NCBI RefSeq assembly: GCF_001693255.1
Contig: NZ_CP016474.1
Span: 2,684,661-2,748,660, forward strand
Length of the DNA: 64,000 nt
Origin: Picosynechococcus sp. PCC 7003
GTDB lineage: Bacteria > Cyanobacteriota > Cyanobacteriia > Cyanobacteriales > MRBY01
Direction: 5' to 3'
Part shown: positions 19,958-31,166 of the stretch, in pieces
How positions within the stretch are numbered: the first letter of the stretch is position 1
Layout of the letters: every line of letters starts with the position of its first letter
Notes under the pieces: generated by a model
Told to the model about the DNA's origin: nothing
Database searches by the model: none
What the model saw: the letters and a program-made list of their open reading frames with translations, nothing else
Made by a program: the position numbers and the translations under genes

Positions 19958-20891
19958 GCTCCGGTTGACACAGGGTCTGATGCAGTTGGTAACGATACTC
20001 TGCCGTCAAAAATTGGTGCTGTAGTTTTGTCCATTGGTGCCAAGTTTGGTGACGATTGTCGTGGAAAATTTGGCAGAGGGTGGGGAGTTCCTGGGCGAAC
20101 GTTTTACCGAGGGCTTTTTCTAGAAATTCTTGCAGTACTGCATCATCTTGAAGTAAACCGATTAGGGTTTGGACTTTTTTGATCGCTTGGAGCTGATCGG
20201 CATAATTTTCACCGTAAAAAGGCGCAAAAATTTCCCTGGTATAGCGCGATCGCTTGGCGGCCTTGCGGAGGTCATGGAGGATCGGGCTGTCGGTCGCAAA
20301 AAGTTTTTCTAACTGTTTTTTCGAGAGTTTCTTTGGGCTGTAACCGACCCACCAACCGGGATGGAGCAGCAGTTCGCTCAGTTGAGGCAACAGCAAATCC
20401 GGCAAGATCAGTTGAATGTCTACCGAGGCGATCGCCTGATATTGGGGTTGATCTAACCAAGCCTGGGTTGCCCCCTTAAACTCCCCATAGCGCGCTGAGT
20501 TGAGGAATTGCCGCACCTTAGTGAGTTGTTTTTGACGACGCTTAGCTAATTTTTTCAGGGCAATCTCGAGAATTGTCACCTCAACGGTCGGCAGTTGGGG
20601 CAGATACCGCTCCCGAAACGTCAGGGTCATCACATCCACATCCCGCAACTTCCCCAGAACCCGACCATAGCGGCCTACTTGCTTCGGGGCCATGGCTTCC
20701 GGCACCACCAAAGCAGGGGCAAATCCCAACAACACACTGCGCAACCGCCGCATCCCCACCCGCATTTGATGCAATTCTTCTGGGTCACGGTCGGCTAAAA
20801 CCCCCGCTTCGTGGCTGAGGATTTTTTTGTAATGCTTGGCGATCGCCTTATGTGCCCAATCGCCAAAACGTTGTGCTTGGGGTGGCTGCAT
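19920..20891 (-). CDS. CHAD domain protein
   Basis: A 323-aa basic, helical protein with a CHAD domain. Typical signatures are HQMRVGMRRLRSVLLGF (the conserved HxxRVxxRRLR motif), VLGKLRDVDVMTL and LHDLRKAAKRSRYTREIF. CHAD domains bind inorganic polyphosphate through their conserved His and basic residues, and several localise to polyphosphate granules. There is no attached CYTH/triphosphatase domain and none is adjacent. The 3' end overlaps that of the DUF3598 gene by 38 bp, tail to tail. Confidence 0.92.
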   Translation of the reverse strand: MQPPQAQRFGDWAHKAIAKHYKKILSHEAGVLADRDPEELHQMRVGMRRLRSVLLGFAPALVVPEAMAPKQVGRYGRVLGKLRDVDVMTLTFRERYLPQLPTVEVTILEIALKKLAKRRQKQLTKVRQFLNSARYGEFKGATQAWLDQPQYQAIASVDIQLILPDLLLPQLSELLLHPGWWVGYSPKKLSKKQLEKLFATDSPILHDLRKAAKRSRYTREIFAPFYGENYADQLQAIKKVQTLIGLLQDDAVLQEFLEKALGKTFAQELPTLCQIFHDNRHQTWHQWTKLQHQFLTAEYRYQLHQTLCQPEPRPPVAQKSTSN

Positions 20892-21026
20892 AATTCATGC
20901 CCAAATCAATCTCACTCCCTCGATCTTAAGAGGTGCAATTTTAAAACCTGATTAAGAACACACAAGGCTTAACGATTCCTGTTTGAAGTCTTTTCTTTTC
21001 CCCAAAATCAATTCCTGGCTCAATTA

Positions 21027-21431
21027 TTAAAGGAACTGTCGCGCTTCGGTGACCCATTGCTTTACCAAAGTCAGGGGAGGCGCTAGATCCTTACGCTGGA
21101 GATTCGCCACCTGTAACCGGACAATATTCTGATGGAGCCGCGAAAAGGGAGTCTGGGCCAACTGATTTACCGATGCCACGCCACTGTGCAATACTAGGCC
21201 GCAATATTGTGTGCCAATACTCGGTACTCGCGCCAAATCTGCCAAGGCTACCCACTTCAAAACGTAATTGAGATGAATTTTGAGGCGACGGGCCAACGCT
21301 TGTTTCGCCTGGGGCGTGCGGGTCGCTAACAAAAGCTGATGGGTTGTGTGAATCTCCTGGGCTGCGAGTAGAGTCTGCTGTTCTTTGCTCAGGCCGGGTA
21401 ATTCCACAATCCGCCAATTACAGGAAGCCAT
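21027..21431 (-). CDS. DUF4332 domain protein
   Basis: A protein of about 134 aa starting MASCNWRIVELPGLSKEQQ. It has the helix-hairpin-helix-like layout of DUF4332: the stretch LADLARVPSIGTQYCGLVLHS followed by VASVNQLAQTPFSRLHQNI. DUF4332 proteins are thought to be nucleic-acid-binding from their fold, but a function is not established. ATG 21431 was chosen because the earlier in-frame codons encode a hydrophobic stretch unlike the family. It is divergent from def, with a 72-bp gap that must hold both promoters. Confidence 0.8.
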   Translation of the reverse strand: MASCNWRIVELPGLSKEQQTLLAAQEIHTTHQLLLATRTPQAKQALARRLKIHLNYVLKWVALADLARVPSIGTQYCGLVLHSGVASVNQLAQTPFSRLHQNIVRLQVANLQRKDLAPPLTLVKQWVTEARQFL

Positions 21432-21503
21432 AGGAATCCTTGTTAAAATGGAAGCACATAATATCAAGAAAAATTGTCGTTACCCCCAAACGTAAAGAAA
21501 TTT

Positions 21504-22067
21504 ATGACTGTTGGTCTATCTGTCGAAAAAGGAAAGCAAGAGACTCCTCCCTTAGAACTCCATTACCTCGGTGACAAAGTCCTCCGCCAAAAAGCGAAAC
21601 GCATCGCCAAAGTGGATGACGAAATCCGTACCCTAGCGAAGGAAATGCTGCAAACCATGTATTCTTCCCAGGGGATTGGTCTGGCTGCGCCCCAAGTTGG
21701 CGTTAATAAGCGTTTAATCGTCATTGATACCGATCCAGAAAATCCTGCCAATGAACCACTGGTTTTAATCAACCCTGAAATCAAAAAATTTGGACAGCAG
21801 CTTTGTCCCTTTGAGGAAGGTTGTCTCAGCATTCCTGGGGTTCACTTAGATGTCATTCGCCCCGATGAAATTGAAGTAAGTTACCGAGATGAGCAGGGTA
21901 AACCCAAACGTATCAAAGCTTCCGGCCTTCTATCCCGGGTGATTCAGCATGAAATTGACCATCTCGATGGGGTGATGTTCGTCGATCGCGTCGAAAATGA
22001 AATTGCCCTCAGCAGCCAATTAAAACAACGGGGATTTGCCCTGAAATCGGTACAGCGCATCTCCTAA
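21504..22067 (+). CDS. def: Peptide deformylase
   Basis: A protein of about 187 aa with all three deformylase motifs: GIGLAAPQVGV, EEGCLSIPG and QHEIDHLDGVMF, giving the Cys-His-His metal site and the catalytic Glu. It removes the formyl group from nascent protein N-termini. ATG 21504 is the first good start; TTG 21474 lies upstream in frame. The methionine aminopeptidase that acts next in the pathway is encoded separately at 27530. A probable terminator lies at 22151. Confidence 0.96.
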   Translation: MTVGLSVEKGKQETPPLELHYLGDKVLRQKAKRIAKVDDEIRTLAKEMLQTMYSSQGIGLAAPQVGVNKRLIVIDTDPENPANEPLVLINPEIKKFGQQLCPFEEGCLSIPGVHLDVIRPDEIEVSYRDEQGKPKRIKASGLLSRVIQHEIDHLDGVMFVDRVENEIALSSQLKQRGFALKSVQRIS

Positions 22068-22150
22068 TTTTTTTTGCCTTGCGAGTTTCAACATGACGGT
22101 AACTTAGTGTTGTACCAAATTTGTGTCAGACAATTCCCGTCAAGTTAGAT

Positions 22151-22185
22151 AGACGTTCTACCCCGTGAGGTGGTCGTCTTTTTTA
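22151..22185 (+). terminator. Probable terminator after def
   Basis: An imperfect inverted repeat (GACG..CTACC and GGTGGTCGTC around CCGTGA) is followed by a run of six T. It lies about 85 bp after the def stop. Confidence 0.5.
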
Positions 22186-22663
22186 TTGCCTAATCTTCAG
22201 CAAGGTTGCGTTTTGTATCAAACCGCGAAAAATTTACGTTTCGTTAGCAAATTCTTGAGGCAGCGCAGCAGCACCGTTGCTACAGACATCGTTTTGAATC
22301 TCGGATTTTACAAAAGATAAAAGCTGGCTTTCCTCTATGGCAAGCGATTGGCCTACTGCGGGTGTTGCATGGGGCGTAAAAAAAGGCGATCGCCTTTTTG
22401 AGTCAAACCTGTATTTATACTCAGGTTTATTTTTAAATCTATTTTTTGTGTATTGTCTTTATTTTTATAAATCAAAGACGTAAATATTTTTTTAAGAAAG
22501 TATTTAGAGATTTCTGCTGATTTTTAAACTTTTGAATATTCATAAAAGCTTCTAAGTCTCTATAAATCTGTTTGAATGCTAGATCCCAAACCGTTGCACC
22601 TTTCAATTCCCCCAGGGATTGCCAATAATGCAGCTAACGGAACTTTTAGGAGCACGCAATTCC
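22186..22663. other. AT-rich non-coding region upstream of chlL
   Basis: A gene-free stretch of about 480 bp. It contains a HIP1 site extended by A and T runs into a long perfect palindrome (22378-22400), which could act as a bidirectional hairpin, followed by a strongly AT-rich segment (about 22420-22580) that probably holds the chlL promoter. I see no tRNA, riboswitch or conserved small ORF in it. Confidence 0.5.
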
Positions 22664-23530
22664 ATGACAATGACCCTCGCGGTTTACGGCAAAGGTGGCA
22701 TCGGCAAATCTACCACCAGTTGTAATATTTCCGTCGCCCTCGCCAAACGGGGCAAAAAGGTTCTCCAAATTGGCTGTGACCCGAAGCATGACAGCACCTT
22801 TACCTTGACGGGCTTTTTGATTCCGACGATCATCGACACTCTCCAGGAAAAAGATTTTCACTACGAAGACATTTGGCCAGAAGATGTCATTTACAAAGGC
22901 TATGGCGGTGTCGATTGTGTGGAAGCGGGTGGGCCTCCGGCGGGGGCAGGCTGCGGTGGTTATGTGGTCGGGGAAACGGTCAAACTCCTAAAAGAGCTCA
23001 ATGCCTTCGATGAATATGATGTGATTTTGTTCGATGTGCTGGGAGACGTGGTTTGTGGGGGCTTTGCGGCACCACTCAATTACGCAGACTACTGTTTGAT
23101 CGTGACGGACAATGGCTTTGATGCGTTGTTTGCGGCGAATCGTATCGCGGCTTCTGTGCGGGAAAAAGCGCGGACGCACCCCCTCCGCTTGGCTGGCTTG
23201 ATTGGGAATCGTACCTCGAAGCGGGATTTGATCGAAAAATATGTGAGCCATGTGCCGATGCCCGTGCTGGAAGTGTTGCCCCTCATCGAAGATATTCGGG
23301 TGTCGCGGGTGAAGGGAAAAACCCTCTTTGAGATGGCAGAAGGGGACTCGATGTTGGATTATGTCTGCGATTTTTATTTGAATATTGCCGACCAAGTGTT
23401 GGCGGCCCCAGAGGGAGTTGTGCCCAGTGAGGCTTCGGATCGGGAATTGTTTAGTTTGCTCTCAGATTATTATCTCAATCCGCCTGTCGAAAAGACCCAG
23501 GAAGATGAGCTGGATCTGATGATGGTCTAG
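22664..23530 (+). CDS. chlL: Light-independent protochlorophyllide reductase, ATP-binding iron-sulfur subunit ChlL
   Basis: A 288-aa NifH-like protein starting [19 protein letters not shown], with the P-loop at residues 8-16. The cysteines that bridge the [4Fe-4S] cluster lie in [12 protein letters not shown] and in [13 protein letters not shown]. As a dimer it transfers electrons to ChlNB in an ATP-dependent way, allowing chlorophyll synthesis in darkness. ATG 22664 was chosen over ATG 22628 because it begins the conserved N-terminus and has TAGGAG at 22647-22652. It leads a cluster with the DUF5331 gene and chlN; chlB is not in the window. Confidence 0.96.
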   Translation: MTMTLAVYGKGGIGKSTTSCNISVALAKRGKKVLQIGCDPKHDSTFTLTGFLIPTIIDTLQEKDFHYEDIWPEDVIYKGYGGVDCVEAGGPPAGAGCGGYVVGETVKLLKELNAFDEYDVILFDVLGDVVCGGFAAPLNYADYCLIVTDNGFDALFAANRIAASVREKARTHPLRLAGLIGNRTSKRDLIEKYVSHVPMPVLEVLPLIEDIRVSRVKGKTLFEMAEGDSMLDYVCDFYLNIADQVLAAPEGVVPSEASDRELFSLLSDYYLNPPVEKTQEDELDLMMV

Positions 23531-23712
23531 GCCAGGGGACGCTGGGCAGGATTCTCGAAATCGTTTATCCGGCAATGGCTCACTGTGATCATCCTCCTGG
23601 GTTAAATTTTGCTTCAAAATAGAGGCGATCGCCCGAAACGGCACAATGATCAAAAAAGGCGATCGCCCATTACCCAAATCTCTGCAGTTGATTTACAAGG
23701 AGCGTAAATATT

Positions 23713-24066
23713 GTGAGCTTTTTCGAGCAAATTAAACCCAGCATCAAAACCAAATGGCTAGATTACTTTGAAAATAACCAAGACTGGCTAAATATCCTGA
23801 TGGATCGCGGCGAATCCGTGGCAACCCCCGACGGTGGCCGTCGTCCCCAAGGTTCCGTAATTCTCGGTGCGATCAGTGCCAAGGAACCCCGCCTCGCCGA
23901 AAGTCTCTATCTGTTTTCTTTAGTTGAAGCGAATTTTGACACGATTGTTGATGTTTTAGGGCTAAACTTTGACCCACTCTTGGAACTCCGAAACCTAGAG
24001 GAAAAAGGAGCGGCAGCAAAGCCAATGATTACGCCCCCGAACCCAACCGTTTTGCCCACAGAATAA
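23713..24066 (+). CDS. DUF5331 family protein between chlL and chlN
   Basis: A 117-aa cytoplasmic protein starting MSFFEQIKPSIKTKWLDYF from GTG 23713, supported by AAGGAG at 23698-23703. It resembles the cyanobacterial DUF5331 family, and this position between chlL and chlN recurs in cyanobacteria as I recall. Visible features are conserved tryptophans in the first 30 residues, a helical middle (RLAESLYLFSLVEANFDTIV) and a proline-rich tail. No catalytic motif is apparent. Its context suggests a link to dark chlorophyll synthesis, perhaps assembly or regulation, but this is inference. Confidence 0.82.
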   Translation: MSFFEQIKPSIKTKWLDYFENNQDWLNILMDRGESVATPDGGRRPQGSVILGAISAKEPRLAESLYLFSLVEANFDTIVDVLGLNFDPLLELRNLEEKGAAAKPMITPPNPTVLPTE

Positions 24067-25602
<1,536 letters not shown>

Positions 25603-25643
25603 TTGTTTCTCTGGATTGTCTTACAGACTCACCAATAGAAGTG

Positions 25644-26129
25644 ATGCATGTTCAATTGCTGCCCTTTGATGGCGATCGCCACTGGTCACTCATTAATAAG
25701 TGGATCGAGGCCCCCCATGTTGCACGGTGGTGGGGCGATCCAGGTGAGATTCTTTTGGAATTACAGCAGCACGACCCAAATCATCAGGCAATGATCACCG
25801 CAGCGGGTCAACCAGTTGGTTTTCTTTGCTGGCAAACCCCTTCACAGGAAGAGTTACAAGCAGCGGGTCTGGCTGATCTCCCGAAGGATCTCATTGATGT
25901 GGACATCATGTTAGGGGAGGCCGAAGCCCTCGGTAAAGGGATTGCTCCCCAAGCCTTGCAATGTTTATTTGAGCAACTAAAAAATCAGGGAGTAACCCTT
26001 GTCGGACTGGCAGGAGCGATCGCCAATGGGCGGGCGATGAAAGCCTATCAAAAGGCAGGGCTTATGCCATTTCGTGACTTCTTTGAAAATGGTGAATGGT
26101 ATCGATACTTTACGATTTCTCTGCTCTGA
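25644..26129 (+). CDS. GNAT-family N-acetyltransferase, AAC(6')-like
   Basis: A 161-aa acetyltransferase. The N-terminal HWSLINKWIEAPHVARWWGD resembles aminoglycoside 6'-acetyltransferases and siderophore acetylases. The acetyl-CoA site is GEAEALGKGIAPQALQCLF and the C-terminus is NGRAMKAYQKAGLMPFRDF. True antibiotic modification cannot be concluded; many such genes are general small-molecule acetylases. ATG 25644 is preferred to GTG 25641. It follows chlN by about 40 bp, so it could be cotranscribed. No terminator is clear before the convergent DUF3370 gene. Confidence 0.8.
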   Translation: MHVQLLPFDGDRHWSLINKWIEAPHVARWWGDPGEILLELQQHDPNHQAMITAAGQPVGFLCWQTPSQEELQAAGLADLPKDLIDVDIMLGEAEALGKGIAPQALQCLFEQLKNQGVTLVGLAGAIANGRAMKAYQKAGLMPFRDFFENGEWYRYFTISLL

Positions 26130-26148
26130 GCTGAGAAAAAATACCGAC

Positions 26149-27486
26149 TCACTGGGTTTTAACGGTTAAAACCTGGGGGGGCGTCGCGTCGGGGGGATAG
26201 CGCAGTTGGATATTCACCAAACGGCGATCGCCTGGGGGCATTTCCAAGGTAACGAGGGGTTCCCCGGCTTGGCCGCGCTTTTGCACGAGGTGAAAATATT
26301 CGGTACGCAAAAAGCCCTGGTCATCTTTGTAATTGACCCGCACTGGCCCCCGGAAAAAGGTTGCTGTCGGTAGGGGATCAAAAAAGCGCAGTGCTTCGTC
26401 CGTAGCATCTTGCTTGATGGGCGTTTCAAGGGCGATCGCCACGGTTTGGGTTGCCTCGGTGGGATTGTGGAGGGGCAGGGTCAAATCGTAGAGCACCCCG
26501 TAATTCCCGTGGGCAGCATAGGCAGTATCGGGATAGCGGCGCAACATTTCGGCTGTTTGGATCTGGCCCGTGCCATGGGTTCCCCCAACGAGGGTGCTAA
26601 TACCATAAGAAAAGACTTCTCCAGGGGCGGGAATGGTGAGATCCCAGGTGGGACTGTCATAAATTTGCGTTTTCCAAGTGCTGCCTGCGGAAACACCAGC
26701 CACCCGACCATAGATTAAACCTCCTGGAGCACCAGGCACGCTGGGGGGGCGATCGCGCGGGCTAGAGAGTTCCCCCGTTTCTAGAAGTGCTTGCCATTCT
26801 GCCAGGGTAGGTGCTCGGAAATTGCCTTGGCCATCGGGTTTTTCAAGGAGGGCTAAACTCGCCACATAAACGGGGCCAGTGCTGGTTAGCTCCAAATAGG
26901 TCGAGCGACCATTGAGAGGGGGATCTAGTTCCCGCACCGGAATCGGCAGATCAAAGATCATCTGGTAACTCCGAGGAGCAATGGTCAACTGCTTTGGAAA
27001 CTGCTCCTGGAGACGGCGACGCAGCAGATTATCCATTACCCGGCTGCCTGGCCCGGCGTAAACATTCCCCCTCGGATTCGGCACTTGGGTATCCAGGGCA
27101 ATAAAGGGAGCATCCGGTTGGCTCAAATAGCTCGCACCGTGGTGGAAATAAAGGGTAATGGGTTGATCGTTCGGATTGTAGGCGATCGCCCCGATGTGGA
27201 GACTGCGCAGATCCTCTGGGGAACCCTGGGCGACGTGGTGGGCAAACAGATCAAACCGTCCTGAAAAGGTGAAATCTAGGTGAGCATCTGGATGGGTTTT
27301 CCCGGTGGCCGGAAATGTGGACAGCAAAATTCCTTCCCCCAACACCTTTTCCGGGCTGTTGCTGTTAAACACAGGGGTTTGGTCTAGCTGTCCCGGTAAA
27401 ACTCGTACTTCCTGGGGACGGACAATTTCCACCGGGGGCGGCGCTTGGGCAACAAAGAAGGGAAAAAACATACCGACATTCCACAC
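26149..27486 (-). CDS. DUF3370 family protein
   Basis: A protein of about 445 aa of the cyanobacterial DUF3370 family. It starts with a very short hydrophobic stretch (MFFPFFVAQA) that may be a signal peptide, followed by VEIVRPQEVRVLPGQLDQTPV. The rest is rich in beta strands, Pro and Gly, with no transmembrane helix. The start is GTG 27486 or ATG 27471. The family is probably exported to the periplasm or outer envelope, but its role is unknown. It is the last gene of a minus-strand run with map. Confidence 0.8.
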   Translation of the reverse strand: MWNVGMFFPFFVAQAPPPVEIVRPQEVRVLPGQLDQTPVFNSNSPEKVLGEGILLSTFPATGKTHPDAHLDFTFSGRFDLFAHHVAQGSPEDLRSLHIGAIAYNPNDQPITLYFHHGASYLSQPDAPFIALDTQVPNPRGNVYAGPGSRVMDNLLRRRLQEQFPKQLTIAPRSYQMIFDLPIPVRELDPPLNGRSTYLELTSTGPVYVASLALLEKPDGQGNFRAPTLAEWQALLETGELSSPRDRPPSVPGAPGGLIYGRVAGVSAGSTWKTQIYDSPTWDLTIPAPGEVFSYGISTLVGGTHGTGQIQTAEMLRRYPDTAYAAHGNYGVLYDLTLPLHNPTEATQTVAIALETPIKQDATDEALRFFDPLPTATFFRGPVRVNYKDDQGFLRTEYFHLVQKRGQAGEPLVTLEMPPGDRRLVNIQLRYPPDATPPQVLTVKTQ

Positions 27487-27529
27487 ACATTGCCGCCCAT
27501 TGTATTGAGTTTTTTGGCTTTTTGGGTAA

Positions 27530-28372
27530 TTACACGAGATCGCGATCCGTGAGAATTTCGTAACCCGTTTCTGTCACCAGCACCGTATGCTCAAACTGGG
27601 CGGACAGGGATTTATCAGGGGTAATCACTGTCCATTTATCTTCGAGGGTGATTGTTTCCTTGGTTTTCGCATTGACAATCGGTTCAATGGCCAGCACCAT
27701 GCCCGCTTCGAGGATGACATTGGGCAGGTCACGGGTGCGGAAATTAAACACCGATGGTTCTTCGTGGAGTGCCTGGCCTACCCCGTGGCCCGTAAAATCT
27801 TCCACCACCTGGTAGCCATAGCTATGCACATGGTCTTCCACGGCCCCGGCAATATCCAGGAGTGTATTTCCGGCTTTTACTTGCTCGATTCCTTTATAAA
27901 GCGCTTCTTCGGCCGCTTGCATCAACCGTTTCGCCTCCGGCTTAATCTTTTTGCCAACGCCGACGGTAATACAGGAATCGCCATGGTAGCCATTGAAGAA
28001 GGCACCCGTATCGACTTTCACGATGTCCCCTTGGTGGATGCGTTTGTCCGCCCGGGGAATGCCATGGACGACTTCATCATTGATCGAGATGCAGATAGAA
28101 CCGGGAAAACCGTAATACCCTTTAAAGCTCGGTGTTGCGCCTAATTCTCGGATCCGCTGTTCAGCATAGGCATCCACTTCAAGGGTCGTCATCCCTGGCT
28201 TGATGATCTCACTCACTTCCTTGAGAACGGTGGCCACGATCCGCGCCGATTGTCGCATAATTGCAATTTCAGCGGCGGTCTTAATTTTGACTTTGCTTTT
28301 TTTACGGCGGCGGGGGAGGCCCACCTGGGCTTTTTTGGGTTCGGGAATTAGGAGATTGAGTAACTGTTTCAA
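27530..28372 (-). CDS. map: Methionine aminopeptidase, type I
   Basis: A 280-aa enzyme with the M24A fold. The metal ligands are in [14 protein letters not shown] (two Asp), [12 protein letters not shown] (His), MVLAIEPIV (Glu) and the C-terminal [11 protein letters not shown] (Glu). It carries an N-terminal extension of about 30 residues ([19 protein letters not shown]), basic and unusual for the minimal enzyme, perhaps a ribosome-contact tail. It removes the initiator Met after deformylation. Its start overlaps the stop of the upstream peptidoglycan-binding gene by four bases. Confidence 0.93.
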   Translation of the reverse strand: MKQLLNLLIPEPKKAQVGLPRRRKKSKVKIKTAAEIAIMRQSARIVATVLKEVSEIIKPGMTTLEVDAYAEQRIRELGATPSFKGYYGFPGSICISINDEVVHGIPRADKRIHQGDIVKVDTGAFFNGYHGDSCITVGVGKKIKPEAKRLMQAAEEALYKGIEQVKAGNTLLDIAGAVEDHVHSYGYQVVEDFTGHGVGQALHEEPSVFNFRTRDLPNVILEAGMVLAIEPIVNAKTKETITLEDKWTVITPDKSLSAQFEHTVLVTETGYEILTDRDLV

Positions 28373-29847
28373 TGGAGTACCTTGAGGAAATCAATGGCAG
28401 ATTGGGCAATTATTTCGGCGGCGGGATCGAGATCAGCGACAATGCGGCGGGCGTGGTAAAAATCTTGGCGATCGCCATTGAGGTAATCGTCTAGTTTTTG
28501 ACCCGTAAACGAACCGTCGCGCAGCCCCAGCACCAGGATGATCGCCGCGAGGTGAGGTTCAGCAGCAAAGTCTGGGTGATCGACGAGATTAACGCCTGTG
28601 CGATCGCCCCACCGGGTATAGTTTAACCGACCGGCAATTTTTACAAAGCCCCGTCCCTGGTAGCGCAGCCCATCACCCGGTTGGATATTTCCCAAATCAC
28701 GACGACCTTCTAGGTTTGGGTCTGGGATCGGCTGCACAAGACTGGCACCAAAGACCCCTTTATGGCTCGCCGTGGCGAGAATATAGGCCACCTGGGTCGG
28801 TTCAATGATCCCGCAGCGTTGGCAGGTTTCTAGGAGTAGAGGAATGGTTTTGCGGGCGGCATTGTGGTGGGGATGATTTTCTAAGGATACAATCAGGCGA
28901 TCGCCATAGCTTTTGAGGGGTCGTAGGGGCGCATAAACTTCCACCCATTGATTTAAGAGTGTCATCCAAGTTTGACCCCCAACAACGCCATCAATGGTCA
29001 ATTCCGCAATCATCTGAAAGCGTTTCACAGCCTGTTCGGTTTGGGGGCCAAAGTGACCATCAATGGTGAAATGCTCAAGGGACAGCAGCCGCTGCAACAA
29101 CCGTTGTAAATAGCTCACCGAAGCATTGAGTTGAGGCGTCGCTAAACCATCGCCCAAGTAAAGGATGGGATATTTGCGGTCACTGGCTGGGAATTCCCCG
29201 CTCGGCAAATGTTGTAAATCAGCATATTTTTTGGCGATCGCCTCTTGATCCTGAATAAATTTTTCCAAAGCTTCCCAGGTGGATAGCCCCACAATCCCAT
29301 CGGCCACTAATTTTTGACGTACCTGAAAAAATTTCACGCCGTTTTCCGTTTGCCGACCAAACTTTCCATCCAGCTTGGCCGTTTCTGGGATAAATAGACC
29401 CCGTTGCAGCAATTTTTGCAGGTAATGCACTGCCTGCTGTTGGGGCGAAATTTCAAACCCGGCCCCCCGGCGCAACAGGAGTTTTTCGGGCCGATCTTGT
29501 TGGAAAAGCGAAGCGGCTTCCGGGACCTTTTGGGGTGAGAGTTCTCTCGTCGCTGGGGGGGTTAGAAAGAGTTGTTGGTAGCGTTCAATGGTTTGCCAAG
29601 TGCGGGGATCAACGGTGCCCGTTTTTGGTAGTTTATTCGCCCGTTGAAATGACCGAACCGCCGCTTCCGTCGTGCGCCCAAAAATGCCGTCAATCACCGC
29701 CGAGCGGGGTAAAAATCCGGCAGCCCGCAAAAAGGTTTGCAGATAACCCACATCATCATTGGCGATCGCCTGGCGTTGCAGTTGCCGGGGGCGTTTGAGA
29801 GCGGGACGTTCACGGCTGGCGGTGGCGGACTCACGGTGACGCTTCAT
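28369..29847 (-). CDS. Protein with three peptidoglycan-binding domains and a degenerate GH19 chitinase-like domain
   Basis: A protein of about 492 aa. Three PG_binding_1 domains are clear: [44 protein letters not shown] and [22 protein letters not shown] (about residues 30-95, 135-200 and 245-310). The C-terminus has the GH19/lysozyme-like fold with [20 protein letters not shown]. The position of the catalytic Glu (usually HET) reads SHKGV, so hydrolysis is doubtful. No signal peptide is visible from ATG 29847; the N-terminus is Arg/Lys-rich. Longer starts would run into sbcD on the other strand. It is translationally coupled to map. Confidence 0.85.
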   Translation of the reverse strand: MKRHRESATASRERPALKRPRQLQRQAIANDDVGYLQTFLRAAGFLPRSAVIDGIFGRTTEAAVRSFQRANKLPKTGTVDPRTWQTIERYQQLFLTPPATRELSPQKVPEAASLFQQDRPEKLLLRRGAGFEISPQQQAVHYLQKLLQRGLFIPETAKLDGKFGRQTENGVKFFQVRQKLVADGIVGLSTWEALEKFIQDQEAIAKKYADLQHLPSGEFPASDRKYPILYLGDGLATPQLNASVSYLQRLLQRLLSLEHFTIDGHFGPQTEQAVKRFQMIAELTIDGVVGGQTWMTLLNQWVEVYAPLRPLKSYGDRLIVSLENHPHHNAARKTIPLLLETCQRCGIIEPTQVAYILATASHKGVFGASLVQPIPDPNLEGRRDLGNIQPGDGLRYQGRGFVKIAGRLNYTRWGDRTGVNLVDHPDFAAEPHLAAIILVLGLRDGSFTGQKLDDYLNGDRQDFYHARRIVADLDPAAEIIAQSAIDFLKVLH

Positions 29848-29928
29848 ATTATGATTGGGGGTGATGGGAGGGGCGATCGCCTTCCATTGTAAGAAATGAA
29901 AAATTAGACCACCCAAACTATCGCTACC

Positions 29929-31155
29929 ATGTTCAGAATTCTTCACTTCGCCGATATCCATATGGGCAGCGGTTTTTCCCATGGTCGGGTGAACCCAGAA
30001 ACTGGTCTAAATTCCCGCCTCGAAGATTTTGAGCAGACCCTAGGGCTTTGCATCGACCGGGCGATCGCCGATCCCGTAGACCTCGTTATTTTTGCTGGGG
30101 ATGCCTTCCCCGATGCCACCCCGGCCCCCTATATCCACGAAGCCTTTGCCGGGCAATTTCGTCGCCTCGTCGCCCACAATATCCCGGCGGTGCTCGTCGT
30201 CGGCAACCATGACCAATATTCCCAAGGCAATGGGGGAGCCAGTTTAAATATCTATCGCACCCTGGCGGTGCCTGGTTTCATCGTGGGCGATCGCTTGACA
30301 ACCCACACCCTCGAACTGCCCAAAGGTCCCCTGCAAATCATTACCCTGCCCTGGCTGAACCAAGCCACCCTCCTCACCCGGCAACAAACCGAAGGCAAAA
30401 CCCTCAACGAAATTCATCAGATCCTCCTCCAGAAACTCGAACCGATCCTCGAAGCGGAAATTCGTCGCCTCAATCCCGAAATCCCAGCAATTCTGGTGGG
30501 TCATCTGATGGCCGACCGCGCCAACCTGGGGGCCGAACGCTTCCTTGCGGTGGGCAAAGGCTTTAACATTCCTGTGGCTTTCCTGAACCGTTCTGAACTT
30601 GATTATGTGGCCCTCGGCCATGTGCACCGCCACCAAAACCTGAATCCCAGCAATGATCCCCCGATCATTTATCCTGGCAGCATTGAACGGGTTGATTTTA
30701 GCGAGGAAAAAGAAGCCAAGGGCTATGTTTTAATCAACCTCCGCAAGGGTCAGGTCGACTGGGAATTTGTCCCTCTCCCAGCCCGGGCGTTCCGCACGAT
30801 CAAAATCGATGTCAGTGACACTGACGAACCAGAAACCGAGATTCTCAGCGAAATTGCGAAGTCTTCCATCACCGATACCGTGGTTCGCCTCATCTACAAA
30901 ATCCGCCCCGAACAAACAGAACTCATTGATCAACGCACCCTCAGAAAAGCCCTCAAAGCCGCCCATCAAGCGTCTATTCAAGCGGAACTGGTGAGCCAAC
31001 TCTCCCGGCCCCGTTTACCGGAACTGGGCATTGGCCAATCCCTCGATCCGATGAATGCCCTCGACACCTATCTCACGAACCGAGAAGATTTACAGGATAT
31101 TGCCCTGGCTATGCGCGAAACTGCCACAGAACTCATGTCACAAACCTCACTTTGA
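29929..31155 (+). CDS. SbcD-like metallophosphoesterase, DNA exonuclease family
   Basis: A 408-aa calcineurin-like phosphoesterase of the SbcD/Mre11 group. Metal ligands are in LHFADIHMGSG, FAGDAFPD, VVGNHDQYSQGN, VGHLMAD and ALGHVHRHQ. The C-terminal cap and helical arm (LRKALKAAHQASIQAELV) match the SbcD architecture. The usual partner SbcC, an SMC-like ATPase, is not adjacent. It probably processes DNA ends or hairpins, which may matter in a genome full of HIP1 palindromes. It is divergent from the peptidoglycan-binding gene with an 81-bp gap. Confidence 0.88.
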   Translation: MFRILHFADIHMGSGFSHGRVNPETGLNSRLEDFEQTLGLCIDRAIADPVDLVIFAGDAFPDATPAPYIHEAFAGQFRRLVAHNIPAVLVVGNHDQYSQGNGGASLNIYRTLAVPGFIVGDRLTTHTLELPKGPLQIITLPWLNQATLLTRQQTEGKTLNEIHQILLQKLEPILEAEIRRLNPEIPAILVGHLMADRANLGAERFLAVGKGFNIPVAFLNRSELDYVALGHVHRHQNLNPSNDPPIIYPGSIERVDFSEEKEAKGYVLINLRKGQVDWEFVPLPARAFRTIKIDVSDTDEPETEILSEIAKSSITDTVVRLIYKIRPEQTELIDQRTLRKALKAAHQASIQAELVSQLSRPRLPELGIGQSLDPMNALDTYLTNREDLQDIALAMRETATELMSQTSL

Positions 31156-31166
31156 GCCTTAGAACG

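Noticed and set aside
22068-22663. tRNA or riboswitch in the long gap before chlL
   Set aside because: No cloverleaf with conserved T-arm bases and no known riboswitch core could be recognised; only hairpins and AT-rich DNA are seen.
25644-26129. Calling the GNAT gene an aminoglycoside-resistance gene
   Set aside because: Similarity is limited to general features of the AAC(6')/siderophore acetylase group; the substrate cannot be read from the sequence.
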